Source: Sclerodactyla briareus | Taxonomy: Eukaryota; Echinodermata; Holothuroidea; Dendrochirotida; Sclerodactylidae | Direction of reading: 5' to 3' | NCBI GenBank assembly: GCA_026419785.1 | Contig: JAODTK010002665.1 | Location: 1-64,000 of the forward strand | Length of the DNA: 64,000 bases | In this document: piece by piece, positions 1 through 10,987 of the stretch | Numbering within the stretch: position 1 is the first letter of the stretch | How the letters are laid out: every line of letters begins with the position of its first letter | Notes under the pieces: generated by a model | Databases searched by the model: none | What the model saw: the letters and a program-made list of their open reading frames with translations, nothing else | What the model was told of the DNA's origin: nothing | Position numbers and translations under genes: made by a program

Positions 1-2082
1 GAGGCAGTGCGATTCGAGCATCAACCCTGGTTCCAGGATCAGGAGTATTATCGCCTGCGTCTTTGTAGCGCTTGACTCGAGAAGAACAAGTAAGCCTTTG
101 CCGGGCCCATCCCAGATCAGTGACATATTTTACATAAATCTGCCGTGAGATAATGACTTTAGTTGGATGTGTCACCTTGATGACTCATAGCACGCTAACT
201 TCGTACTTCGTTCCAAGCTACACTAATCGTTCTTCAGCAGTTGCAGTTTTGCAGCTCAGTGGCCATAGCTTTTGTCTTGCTCACCATGTTCTCCATTATT
301 AGTCTGGCAACGGAAGTTTAGACTGTGAACATGTTTGAAACCAACCTATGCCCGGGTTGTTCAATTGAAATTCCGGTGCTGTATCATTTAATTTGTTTAC
401 TCTTCGTTAAATTCATTTTTCTGTAAACTCTGGCAATTTAGTCGTAATCATCACTTGAATTTGAACCATTAATAGATATTAAATAAAGATCTCCGCCGCC
501 TTATTCATTCGGACAATGAGGGACTACCCACCCCATCGCCTGTTTTTACTGATTCTCTCTTTATTCTGTTTAACTAACCCAAAAAACCCTGTTCATGGTA
601 AAAACAACCAAAGTTCGGGCCAATCAACACAATTACGGCAGACTAAGAAGGTCAAATATTCGATGTATATGTCTGAACCCCCAAATTCCCCCCCATAGTC
701 CAAATTTGCATCGGGTATTTCCTCTTCATGGTAAGACATGGGTTTTCATGATAGGTACCTAATGACCGTATATTCCATCGAATTGTAAAGTATGGGGTTT
801 TTATTTATCTACACCTGTCCCGACCTGTCGAATGTGGGGTAGTGAAGCAGGCTGTTGTGGTTTGTTGGAGCTTGTAAGGACGAGTCAATGAAACTGAATC
901 AAACAAATAAATTGTGTGTGAACAAGGGTGAAGAGTCAGGAGTTTGGCCGTAACTTTTTCCTCCCTGAAAATCCTCGTTAAATTATTTCAGTGGTAGTCT
1001 AATATGTGAAGATAATAGCAAATATGGAGTTAAGCATTATCGAATCTCGAATGACAGTGTATTGTGAGTTTCATCCGTGTGGCGCGGAGTAATCGAAAGA
1101 ACCCCGTCGCGTTTCTCACAGATGGTAGATGTGAGTTTCAAAACAGTGCATGACGCTATATGAAATCTTTGCGTTCACCGAAGGTTGTCTGTAAACTGCT
1201 AAAGGCGAGAACTCCAATGAATCAGGAAAGACTGCTTACTCCACTTGGTGAGATGTACGCGAGAGTCTGAATTTTTATTGGATCTTTTATCTCTTCGTCA
1301 ACATGGGTGAGATTTGCTGCGTGCGAATTTGGTGCCGCGGTGATTGGGGAACTCACCGTCTTTGTTCGCTACGATTTTGATCATTCCACATGTAAACGCA
1401 GGATAACTCAACTATTCTCTATAACCCGCATAAAGACTTCTTTACGCCACCATAAAACGCGTCTAAGGTTGCGGACTCGTAGCCACCCCCATTCGTTCAA
1501 GCGTCAGAAAAACGTGCAAGTTGGACCGAGAAGCCTGAAAAGGTTGAAGAAGTAGGCGAGGTTTGTGTGACTTTTCTCTCACCTCGCTGTCAGTTGTAAG
1601 GCAGGCATTTGCCCATGCTCCTTGTTGCTATGCAGATCACATTGAACGCGAACTGATAAGTCTAGAAACAATATTTAGCCTGTTCCCATTCGTTACGTAA
1701 ACCCAAACATATACCTCAGAATAATTGACGGGGAGCGGATGGATACGCATACGTATACGTACAAAATCGTTGATGTATCTTGGGAGTGCTCGGGAAGACT
1801 GGAACTACCAACTAGCCTCACGTGGTTTTCACGGATACATAGATAGCGAAGATTGAGATTACCTGTTCAACCGAGCTACAGACCCAGATCGCGTCAACTT
1901 TACCATTCGAAGCAGCAAAAATTCGATCATTGATGTTCAGTTCATGGACCATTTATAATGGGAGATCAATGTGAGTGTCAGCGTCAAGCGGGTTATGGTT
2001 GAGTATAATACCTACCTTTGGGTGGCGTCCACCGTGGACGAGTTCCATGCATATGGATTAAAGCACCCAATTGATCATCAAG

Positions 2083-2222
2083 GTATTCCTAGTCGGATTT
2101 GTTTTTATCCTCCGATAGCGCGCTTTGGCTACTGGGCCTACTGCCTCTGCTCATATATTTATGTTATACCATAATCATCTGTGTTGTGTGGTCTCTTTTG
2201 GAGAAGAAATGCCCTGGCTGTA
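2083..2222 (+). CDS. Candidate transmembrane exon, copy A
   Basis: From about 2,111 the frame reads SDSALWLLGLLPLLIYL, continues as CYTIIICVVW, then SLLEKKCPGCK. That is a stretch of about 25 hydrophobic residues followed by a short basic, cysteine-containing segment, as expected for a single-pass membrane helix and its juxtamembrane tail. The copies at 33,800 and 45,024 keep the LEK(K)CxxC ending. The acceptor is unclear in copy A (gtattcctag, or lost), but C and D have ttctag and ttcag just before TTTTTGTC. It lies about 2 kb into the unit, downstream of where the Ig-like exon would be and upstream of the cytoplasmic-type exons. The frame stays open to 2,335. Confidence 0.4.
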
Positions 2223-2739
2223 AGGTTGTTTCAGTTACTCGCTATAGAGTGACTTATGCATCCTCGTTTATTAAAATGAAAGTATTATTTAGGGGTTATT
2301 CAACATCCATCGTGTTTTATTATATTACATGTTAGATGCACGACTGGGGTTAATTAAAGCGATAGCCTGAACACTTGGGGAGTTGAGGATAAAAACTAAA
2401 CAAATTCCAGTTATCTCAATCGAAATCTCATGTCAATCAATTTATACGACAATCTGTATAGGGTGAAAAAAACAATGTTTATATGGCAGAATCAATTTTA
2501 CATAATAGCTCACTGATCTGAGAACCCTATAACGCAACTCAACAGGTAAGCTCTCTCGGGATAGCCCAGTGATCTGGGTCTATAGAGTTCATTCTACAAT
2601 GAATAACACGGAACAGTCAGTTACATAGTCCAACATCAACAAAGCAAGACAATGTCATAGGCGCTGCCTAGTTCACAGTGTAACTGAAGGGCTGCCAGTC
2701 GATACTGGTGCTTGTTGGCGGTTGGCACCGCAATTTCCA

Positions 2740-3120
2740 GACTCATCTCGTCAAGCTGTGACGCTAATTTTCATGAGTAATCTATATGTGGCTGATATTC
2801 ATGGAACTGAACCGTTTTATATCGTTCCTGAGACAACAGCAGTCCTAAATGATTTTCATTCACCGTTCGAGGTGAAATAGACATCGCCAGAATGTACAGT
2901 TTGGCTGAATAGATGGAGCATCGTGGTATGTCTGAAATCACGGAAGTTCTGTATTCTTGTATATTGAAGACCTTGATCATCCCTTGTCTTTTACTGCTTG
3001 GCTCTACTCGTCACCACACCACCGTTTTTAAGTGTCCCACATTTCTGGTCGGTCTGGCACCTGAAATAAAATTAGCATGTTTCTGTTCAAACTAATTTCC
3101 CGTCCAATTTCGAGCGGAAT
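2740..3120 (+). other. Block shared by A and C with weak Ig-like N-terminal motif
   Basis: The stretch around 2,803-2,850 reads IVPETTAVLNDFHSPFEVK, resembling the A-B strands of an Ig domain but with the B-strand cysteine position occupied by Asp. Copy C at about 35,150-35,195 keeps VPE(Q)(Q)AVL in a matching frame. Downstream the match continues to 3,110 (cgtccaatttcgagcggaat) and 35,355. No intact domain is recoverable. Confidence 0.2.
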
Positions 3121-3659
3121 TATCACATCGACTGAGAGAGAAGCCCAGTTCGCATATACAGATTTTGTTCAGTAAACGGTTATACCGGATGTAACAGTGG
3201 GTTTCAGCAAGCAACAAACGGTTTATTGCCTGTTCACCGAATGTTAATCCTGAAGGAGAATATGTACATGGAGCCGATGCAGAAGAATATGTACAGTGGC
3301 ATTTATACTTGTGGCATCTAATACTGACGAACTACGTACTGCACAAAATGGTTTGGTGTGTAAAGGTGAATCCGAAGGTCAGGGCAGTTCGGTGCTTGCC
3401 TGATAGCATGGCTGATTGTCTGGCTTTGCTTTCTTTTAAAACATAGATGCCGTACATTAAAAACCCACATTCTTCTCGATTTTATTTCTTATGGCAGATG
3501 GCAACGAGCATCGCCTAATCCATTGTACTAGCTGAATTCTGTTATCTTGGTGTACTATTGATTGCTAGCCTTATATTACGTACCCATACTTTTGTTCGCT
3601 TTCTTTCTGGTTCTCTTGTCTCATCCTGAAATTTTCAGATAATAACATAGCTACCACTT

Positions 3660-4340
3660 TGCTGTGTGTGTGTTTGTGTTTGTCTGTCTGTCTGCCTTCC
3701 GGTTCGATATCTCCCGCCATGCTGGAATTTCGTGATTAGGTGTTCGGTGAAGCGTTCTCGATTGCAAGCCACTTTCGTCCCAAAGAAACACACTAATTGA
3801 AATTTAATGAAAATTGGGGCCAAAGCGTGTGTAAACAACATTTCTTGATCGCTAGAGGCATTGGTGATGCAGCAGCGATGTAACATCTATGTGTTCCCGA
3901 ACTCATTAAGTAGTCTAACTTGCATAATTTCTGCGATTTGTAGAAGTGGTTTGAGTTTTGACGAATCTTGGTGGGTATAGTTTATCTTTAGTCCCCGTAA
4001 ATTTTACATTAGGGACGAGGTCATCAGAGTTCATGTATTTCCGACTATTTGCATTGAACTAGTTCATTTTGCAATAATTTAGAAGTTACCGAACGTTGGT
4101 GAATTTTCATGATACTCGATGCGTACAACTTCGATCCCTATGGCTCAACGACAATGTCAAGGTCACTGAAGGTTATTTATTAATATGACCAATTTGCATA
4201 AACTACGCATTTGTCCGAAGGTTGTTAAAAGGCCACTACAATTGAGATGATTTTGAGCTGATATTTAGATACTAGGTCGAACAGAATTTATGACGGGGTC
4301 AAAGGTCAGAGGTCGAGTCTTAGAGGAGGTACAGGGCAAG
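3660..4340. repeat. Dispersed repeat with TGTC/GTGT start and AGGTCA half-sites
   Basis: Begins with tgtgtgtttgtgtttgtctg and tctgcctt, then a degraded body with cttggtgggtatag, caatgtcaaggtcactgaag and tcaaaggtcagaggtcga. The same ingredients appear at 21,770-22,020, 27,590-27,790 and 57,420-57,720. It interrupts the similarity of copy A to C and D. Confidence 0.5.
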
Positions 4341-4475
4341 CACTTCACGGTCTTCACTGACCTATTTTAGGAGCTGATGCAGTGGCAAAGCATGGTTTCC
4401 GTAGAGGCGCTGGACAACTTGCGAACCTGCAAGGTGAGTGGACTTCTTGTTCCTGATGGACTATGAAACGGATGT

Positions 4476-5003
4476 ATGCTGAAAAAGATATCACATATAC
4501 GAGATAAACTACCAATAGAAACGAAAAGCAGTGTGGCATTCCTGTATGGTTGTCAAGTATTGTGTATTATCTTTTTAAGTGCTGTTAGTGGGTATCAGTT
4601 GATAAATTCAGGACCAGGAAATTGCTGTGGGGGGGGGGGGGGTCTTCATCTTTACCCGTACCAAATAGGCACCGCGGTGAAAAAGGCTTGGAACTACTGG
4701 CGTATCTCCTCCGTTGCAAATATCGATCGCGCAGCCAGGGCGATCGCCTTGTATTTGGTTTTTGGTGTGGAAAAAAGGTGCTATTTCTGTACGGTTTTCT
4801 ATTATAATGAACTATTCGAAAAAGGCGATCATTGCGAAAATTCGGTCGTCGAATTCAAAGGGGAAACAACCAGGGGCAACCACCAGGGAACACAACCAGG
4901 GGCAACACCAGCCAGTGACTTACTCCCAATTAATATGAGAAATAATATTTATACTCTTATTCCACCTAAACTTTCGTTAGTAACTGGGTTAGTCCTGGAA
5001 TAG
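4476..5003 (+). CDS. Longest open frame of the window (175 codons)
   Basis: Product not recognised. The frame runs through a 14-G homopolymer (4,629-4,642), giving a glycine run, so its continuity depends on that count being right. The N-terminal part carries a hydrophobic stretch (VLCIIFLSAVSGY, residues about 28-40). The C-terminal part is built on imperfect copies of aaccaggggcaac (4,868-4,912), coding a Thr/Gln/Gly/Pro-rich tail. The segment 4,775-4,840 is conserved in C (35,905) and D (48,190) but in shifted frames. Stop codons are frequent in this base composition, so 175 open codons is notable. Even so, lack of frame conservation among paralogs argues against a strongly constrained gene. 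Confidence 0.25.
   Translation: MLKKISHIRDKLPIETKSSVAFLYGCQVLCIIFLSAVSGYQLINSGPGNCCGGGGGLHLYPYQIGTAVKKAWNYWRISSVANIDRAARAIALYLVFGVEKRCYFCTVFYYNELFEKGDHCENSVVEFKGETTRGNHQGTQPGATPASDLLPINMRNNIYTLIPPKLSLVTGLVLE
4866..4915 (+). repeat. Short tandem repeat, aaccaggggcaac-type
   Basis: Three imperfect copies of a 16-18-nt unit (caaccaggggcaacca / cagggaacacaaccagggg / caacacca). Confidence 0.6.
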
Positions 5004-5326
5004 GCTATACCAACTACAGGAGGTGAGAAGGTAGGGAGTTGGGCAGGTAGGTGAAGTTTACGATACACAAACACGTGCAACATTATCGGTCCAAGTTCTC
5101 TCAGATGCCTAACCGCAGGAACACGAGTCACATACATACATTGCTGGGGGGGGGGGGTCTACGGAACAACGAGTTCAAATTAAAATGTACAGATATTATA
5201 TAACCTAAAATTGGCTACATGCGGAAGCTGTGCATGGAGCATTGGGGCAAATATGGGTGATTGGAATGAAGTCCCGTTAGGCGCATAATACTAATTAATA
5301 ACAATAATTATACTAAACAATAATTA

Positions 5327-5587
5327 ATGAAAGATAATAACATTGTTGCCAGCTTGTTCAAAGCCGGACAGCATAGACACTGGAAATGTTCGCACGAAGA
5401 GCAGATCCGTCAAGATGGGCGGAGCCCTTTCATTGAGATAGTGAGATCTCACAGTTACGATTCAGAGATGAAGTTTCAGGACGCCGACATATTTTCAACC
5501 GTAAAGGAGAAGTTTAATCATATACGTTCGGATTTCATGCAAGAGTTGTGTGGCATTTGCATACTTAGTTGGTACAATAAAAACTAA
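5327..5587 (+). CDS. Open frame of 86 codons, unknown
   Basis: It contains HWKCSHEEQIRQDGRSPFIE and a C-terminal FMQELCGIC. It lies just after the block shared with D at 48,580-48,690, yet D shows no equivalent open frame, so conservation is not supported. No family recognised. Confidence 0.15.
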   Translation: MKDNNIVASLFKAGQHRHWKCSHEEQIRQDGRSPFIEIVRSHSYDSEMKFQDADIFSTVKEKFNHIRSDFMQELCGICILSWYNKN

Positions 5588-5639
5588 AGGTCACGAAATG
5601 AAAGATGTCGTATCTGAATTTCGGTTTGATTTCTGAGGG

Positions 5640-6075
5640 TTCAGGAATCAATTGACGCTTAACGAAGAAACCCTGCCGGATTGATCCTGGATGAGACGGC
5701 CATGAATCGCCTAATCATCTCGCCTATTGCTCAGAGGGTATCGAGACAGCGGTGTTGGTGACCAATCCCAACTACTACGGGACCGCGAGAATCCCTTACC
5801 GGTACACAGAAAGGCAATGCCTCTTTGGCGATACCCTAGTTTGGGGGGGAGGGAAAGAGGTGGGGGGGGGGTGAACACGCGCAGACGCCAAATCGTACAT
5901 TGTCTACCCTCGGTTGTCCCTGCTCATCCATATGGGTTGAGCGTCCAGCGTGAAGGCAACAGGTACCACTTTTAAAGTCTTTTGGTATGACCGGACCGGG
6001 AATCGACCCCCGGTCTTGGCGGGTGGAGGCGCAGACGCTCTACATCACGACCACATGAACAGAAAGCGCCAAATA
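5640..6075 (-). mobile_element. tRNA-derived SINE (minus)
   Basis: Read on the minus strand, about 6,058-5,990 has a tRNA-like head: an A-box-like gtgatgtagagcgtctgcgc and a B-box-like gggtcgattcccggtcc. These are the internal RNA polymerase III promoter parts of tRNA-derived SINEs. The body extends to about 5,640 and contains a G-rich tract (5,840-5,870). No counterpart is seen in copies C or D at this position. The 3' end is uncertain. Confidence 0.5.
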
Positions 6076-6537
6076 TAAATGGCAGCAACAGCCCAAGGCT
6101 AGGAGTTCATAGATGCGAACATCGCACGCGAGAGACACAATACACAGCGGATTTTCTGCGGGTACAGACATGGAAACGGCCCCAACTGAGAATAGAGACA
6201 AGTTTCGTAGCAGGAAATGATCATCCAATAGAATGGAACCGCCACTGAGAGGCAAAAGGATCGCGTGATTTGTACAAGGCGGCGAATTGATTCCAATTGG
6301 AATATCTTCTAATAAAAAAGAATTTCCTCCAAATGCCCTCATTAGAACTTGGGTGGAGGGAGCAATGTAATGGGAGTGCTTCGAGTGTTTCAATTAACTA
6401 CAAAATATCACCGTCGGGTAGTTAAAAACAAGCTGCACATGCTGAAGGTACAAGGAAAATGCCCACCGGTTCACCAATTATAGAATGATTTTCTAATGCT
6501 GTTTATTTACGATGGTTATGTTTTTCCCTTCTTAAAG

Positions 6538-6564
6538 GTTTCGCAGAATTGGTTGTAATTCAAG
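6538..6564 (+). CDS. Candidate 27-nt microexon, copy A
   Basis: A short block with a pyrimidine-rich acceptor (ttcccttcttaaag) and a strong donor (caag|gtaagttc). It has the same position and the same ends in copies B (20,789), C (36,737, donor degraded) and D (49,550). It is exactly 27 nt in A and D. With a phase-1 entry it reads FAELVVIQ here and SNKYVVIQ in D, then contributes one G to the next exon. The next exon begins with two bases that complete a glycine codon and leave an open frame. Confidence 0.4.
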
Positions 6565-7906
6565 GTAAGTTCATATAGCCGTGCCCAAGGAAAAACAAAA
6601 CAAAACAGTATAGACCAAGAATAAACTGATTAACTAACCCTCCCCATCATGACAGAACCTCTTGAATTACGGAAAAAACACACTAGTGAGCATGGAATAC
6701 TAGCTTCTGTTACTGCGGCCAGCGGTGAATGGTGGGTTCTGCTCATCGTGAGAATCGGTCAAAGGGATCTCTCAGTTGCAACGCGACGAAGCTCAGAGTG
6801 CATGAACTCTAGTCTGAAAGTCATTGTTATTCACTAGAGAGGCACATATCTCAGTTTTGAGCTCCGATGGACACAGTGGGGGGGGGGCGGCGTTCTTGCT
6901 TGGCTCTTTGCCTCGCAACCTTTAAGCGACTGTTGGCAACCACCGCATACCAAATCCTATAACCTCGCGTGATTTAGCCCCTACCAATAATAGTCTACAG
7001 TTGGCTGTCTATGTAATTAGGAATAAATGAACTGTGAGACTTTTCCTGGCGAATCACATTCGAACACTATATGAATTTAGGTAAATAACGAACGAGGGCC
7101 AGCCGCTTTCGTTATTAAGCTTAATTCCAGTCGATACTGTTTATGACCAGTAAAAGTCGACCTGGTGTTCTGTAGTTTACTCCTATTCTACAACCCACAA
7201 GTCCAGAATTACTCGAACGATTAGAGCTATCTATATCTCTAGATCTATATCTCCTGTATCTCTAAACAGTAATAAGCAGCTAGGGTAACTTATTGCGTTA
7301 GTTCGAATGCGAAGTGAATTGCCATTGCCGCACCCATAAACAAAATTGGCCGTGCGTTCTGTGCGTACTTTCACGGAGACCATCCAACCACGCTTGCCGA
7401 ACTGGAGGTTTCTGCGCCATGTTGAACCTGGCGTTCACCAATGCAATGAGCGACGCGTCGTTTCTTCCGTTTGTATTCCGTTGAGGCAGAGCGCCCTTTG
7501 AAGCGCGCCTATACTGGAACAGCTCTGCGCTGTAAACTAAAACTACTCACCAAAGGTTCACACAACCTCAAACATTTTTTGCGTTTGAAAAGTACTGCTT
7601 TTACTTATGACCCAGCAATTTCGACAAGTATTCATTGTTGTGTTTACTCTGACCATCTTACGTGTCTTCCTAAATACCGACAACTTTGAACAGTCTAATA
7701 TGAATACTGACTGTTTATTTATTGGCAAATCAAGGACAGTCCGCGGGACTGGGTTTAGCCGATCAGCATGTAGTAATCCGTAAAAACACGGAGTAGGGTT
7801 GCAGAATACATATGATTTGATGACGGCCATCAGCGCAGGCATGTAATTTGCACAGAACCCGGATTTGTTGTCCAACATGACTCTCTTGTTTTACCAATTT
7901 TCACAG

Positions 7907-7990
7907 GGCCGATGCACAATCCGCCAAGTAACGAAGATCAGCGAACCTACATGACTCTAGAACCACGCGAAACGCTGAACGTACCACTCG
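7907..7990 (+). CDS. Candidate cytoplasmic exon PPSNE, copy A
   Basis: Acceptor tttaccaattttcacag is shared with B, C and D (tttaccattttcag-type). Donor is ctcg|gtagga at 7,991. The length is 84 nt, phase 1 on both sides, so it joins the microexon in frame. It reads PMHNPPSNEDQRTYMTLEPR followed by a short tail. TYMTLEP is a YxxL tyrosine motif of the kind found in cytoplasmic tails of Ig-superfamily receptors, where Src-family kinases phosphorylate the tyrosine. That function is family knowledge applied by analogy. Only copy A keeps the tyrosine in this context. The donor GTAGGA is weaker than consensus. Confidence 0.4.
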
Positions 7991-8409
7991 GTAGGAGATA
8001 TGGAGACAGTTGAACTTGGTTCAGAGCAGGGGGGCCTAATTTGAAATGACTGTTTAGTGGGAAACAATTTCTAGTTTAGGGTTAAGCTAACTGAAAATGT
8101 ACAGGAACTCGTAAAGGCAATAATCCATTCCGTGACTGCGGAATGGGGCTCATTCCCTTCAGGGCTAATCGGGGTTAGAAAACGGGAATACGTATGAGAT
8201 GGAACGTGACTCGATTAGTGAACTCACTTCACTAAACGTTATACTCGGGTGACTAATTCAGAAATTGCAACAATCTGTTTTGAGTTTCTAGTCGTAGGTT
8301 GCATAATTTCATGGATAGCAGATTTATATATTTCCTTTCAATTAAACCCATGTATGTGCTTACACCGCTCTTCCCCGTATTATTCATCACTGACAATTAC
8401 ACCCTTCAG

Positions 8410-8463
8410 CCTATTTATCGGACCTGCACTCTTGTTCAACACAAATCCTCTGTCATTCTAGTC
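8410..8463 (+). CDS. Candidate short tail exon, copy A
   Basis: Preceded by a branch-site-like CACTGAC and a pyrimidine tract ending cccttcag. Ends tagtc|gtaagt. It is 54 nt and phase-compatible with the exon at 7,907-7,990. In that phase it reads AYLSDLHSCSTQILCHSS without a stop. The branch-site, tract and AG are conserved in B (ctttccag at 22,621) and D (cttccag at 50,736). Donors are conserved in B, C and D. Confidence 0.35.
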
Positions 8464-8504
8464 GTAAGTGGGTGTCATCTCCTCAGTGCCGCTGGGTAAT
8501 AATA

Positions 8505-8850
8505 ATATATATCTCCAGGGATTATAAGCGCCTTCCACCGAACAAGTGGCTACAAAGCGCTTTACAGAATTACACTGTAATAGGAACTGGTACGCACTCC
8601 GACAAAGGAGAGAATGTGGCAGCAGCTAACACCGCGCGGGTTTGTACTCAAGTTCCTCACAGGTCCCCATTTAGCACCTGGGTGGAGAGAGGCATGGAGA
8701 TGGAGTGCGTTGCCAAGGACACCACGGAAAAGCTGATCGGTCTGTGGGGGTTCGAAATCACAATCTTACGATCAACGGTATGAAGCTCTACCGACTGAGG
8801 CTATCCGATCTGAGCTTCCAACTGAGCTAATCCGATCTCCGGGTAGTGTG
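8505..8850 (-). mobile_element. tRNA-derived SINE specific to copy A
   Basis: On the minus strand it starts near 8,845 (gatcggattagctcagttgg, A-box-like), with a second A-box-like tagcctcagtcggtagagc and the B-box-like gtgatttcgaaccccc at 8,748. A body with ggtgtccttggcaacgc, cccgcgcggtgttagctg and a tail agcgctttgtagccacttgt then ggcgcttataatccctgg follows. This tail is typical of a SINE family common in marine invertebrates. The flanks (gctgggtaat and tgtgcaacgc) are contiguous in copies B and D, so those copies keep the empty site and this insertion happened after duplication. Confidence 0.7.
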
Positions 8851-9439
8851 CAACGCATATATTACATTCTGTGATTAAAGGGGCTACCTAAAGAGGAGTG
8901 GCAGCTCAAAAGTGTCAATATTCCAGACCAAGTCACAATTAATAGCTCCCACCTGGATATTAGAAGGTTGAACACTGATGGGAGGTTAACAGGTTCCAAC
9001 CAAGGCTAGATGGTCATACTAACATGCTCGATCTGATACATGCCACGATGATAATTGTAATGGTCAATCCATTAAAGCTCTCGAAGTAATAGGTCTTGCA
9101 ACATCACAACACCATCATCAGCAACACAGGCACCGTCAGTAGGCGCTTGCGCAACTCAACAGGCTTATTGAGATGGAATATAACCAAATATGAACAATGA
9201 ATGCATAAGTTGGATTATTTTCATAACAACTTCATTAGAATCACAATGAGACTTTCTGCCCATTATTTTCAATGGGTTGTGGAGATTGTCAGAGACGCTA
9301 AAGGGTACTACAACAGTTTTGCAGATTGATTTCTTAAAGCGAATTGTATGAAAACACTCCATGACATTTAAAGAAAACTTGAAATGTGCGGAGAATAATA
9401 GTAATAATTGTTACTGAATGGAATGTTCTGGGGTATGTG

Positions 9440-9890
9440 AATAATCCTGCAAAGATATAAAGTATATATCGGAGGAAGCGGGTATGCTCAGTCGGGCAGA
9501 GCCTGACTCAACATCCAGAGATTGCGAGTTCGAATCTCACTGAGAGCCCGGGGTGTTGTCCGCACTGCTGTTAAATAGGCATTGTTCCTCCGAAAACACG
9601 CTCCCCACGTGTAAAGTGGTACATGCGAGGTAACGAAAGTAGACGCCGCTGCGTTGGCGGCCATGGCAGGTAGTGGGCATTGAGCGAACGTGATCCGGGT
9701 GGGGCAGGCAAGGTCTTCATCGCGTTACCAATGGTCGTTAGTCAAGTGAGGAGGCGCTGCTTTGATAAAATATTATGAACCCGAATCCCAATTTTAAAGG
9801 TGGAGAAAAACGTACAGAGTTAAAAACGATCGTAAATCTGCATCAATAACTACAACCAATCATAACGGTATCGGTAGTGAACTATCATTG
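9440..9890 (+). mobile_element. tRNA-derived SINE shared by A and B (copy A)
   Basis: The head at 9,478-9,552 resembles a tRNA: atgctcagtcgggcagagc (A box) and gcgagttcgaatctcac (B box). The body continues with ccgctgcgttggcggcc and aggcgctgctttgata. Copy B has the same element at 23,363-23,690. In copies C and D the flanks are joined without it. It is therefore older than the A/B split and younger than, or independent of, the split from C and D. Confidence 0.6.
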
Positions 9891-10987
9891 ATGTGGAGAT
9901 CTTATTCATTACAAATGTAAACTTGATAATATTGGCCATTCTTGCTCATATTCCATTTCTGGACAGTACAAATGAAGAATGTTCGGGTGTGCGAGAGTAC
10001 AACGATTTTCACGAGTCAAACGTTTGAACAATTCTGTTCAACGAATCGGAACCTGGTTGAAATAATCGTTTAAATTGTCAACAACTGTTTTTTTTTTTCT
10101 GTGCACCGAAAGAAGAACAAAACAAAATGAAACATATCCCTATAATGAAATCTAAAACAACAAAGTTCGGCGGGATTCTTATTACGTTATAGTGAATTTC
10201 CGTATCCAGATTGTTATATTGTAGGGGCCCGCCGCGAATGGTTGTCAAAGTAATTCTAGCCCCCGTTAAAGGGTTGTTTTACTTTGAACCAAGGAAAAGG
10301 AATTAATATGTTATTGTGGTACCCTCTGGATGTATGACGATAATTATTTTTGTGATTATTTGAATATTTCTGCACAATATTGTATAAATACTTCAATCCA
10401 ATATAATGTACAACAATTTGTTAATGAACACAAAATAAATACCGGTTAAAACGATCTTGTAGGATAGTGATTACTAGTCATTATGTCTTTTAGCAGTTAA
10501 TAAGCAAAACATTCAACCAACCTTCCTAATGGTCAAACAACATCATCACTACTACGGACTTGTTGAGTCGAGTGTTATAGAATGCAGGCAATAAAAAAAA
10601 AAAAAAGAAATGAGGTTTGCCAAATATCCGATTGAAATTTTATAAAAACTTCGTTCACTGCAAGTTGGCTTCATGGACTTTAAAAAGTATAGGGAAAAAT
10701 TGTTCATCGCCATAGGTTAGTGACTGTTGAATGATTGCTTTCCCCCCCCCCAAATATTATCGTATTTATATAGGCATCAGAGCGCATCTTTTCCACACAA
10801 AGCTTGATGGCTATATTGATGAAGCACGAAACTTTCTATCGAGAAGTTTTGACGTTAACGGTGCTCTATCTCCAACTTAATGTAAGGTATATAGATAACA
10901 CCATTCATCCCGAATAAGGAACGGAAATCATTAATTTTGTCAAATTGTTTCGTTCAGTGAGGTGAAATCGGGTTAGTTTCGGTATAG

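Noticed and set aside
9478..9552. Functional tRNA gene
   Set aside because: A and B boxes are present but the acceptor stem does not pair, and the block continues into a SINE body shared with copy B.
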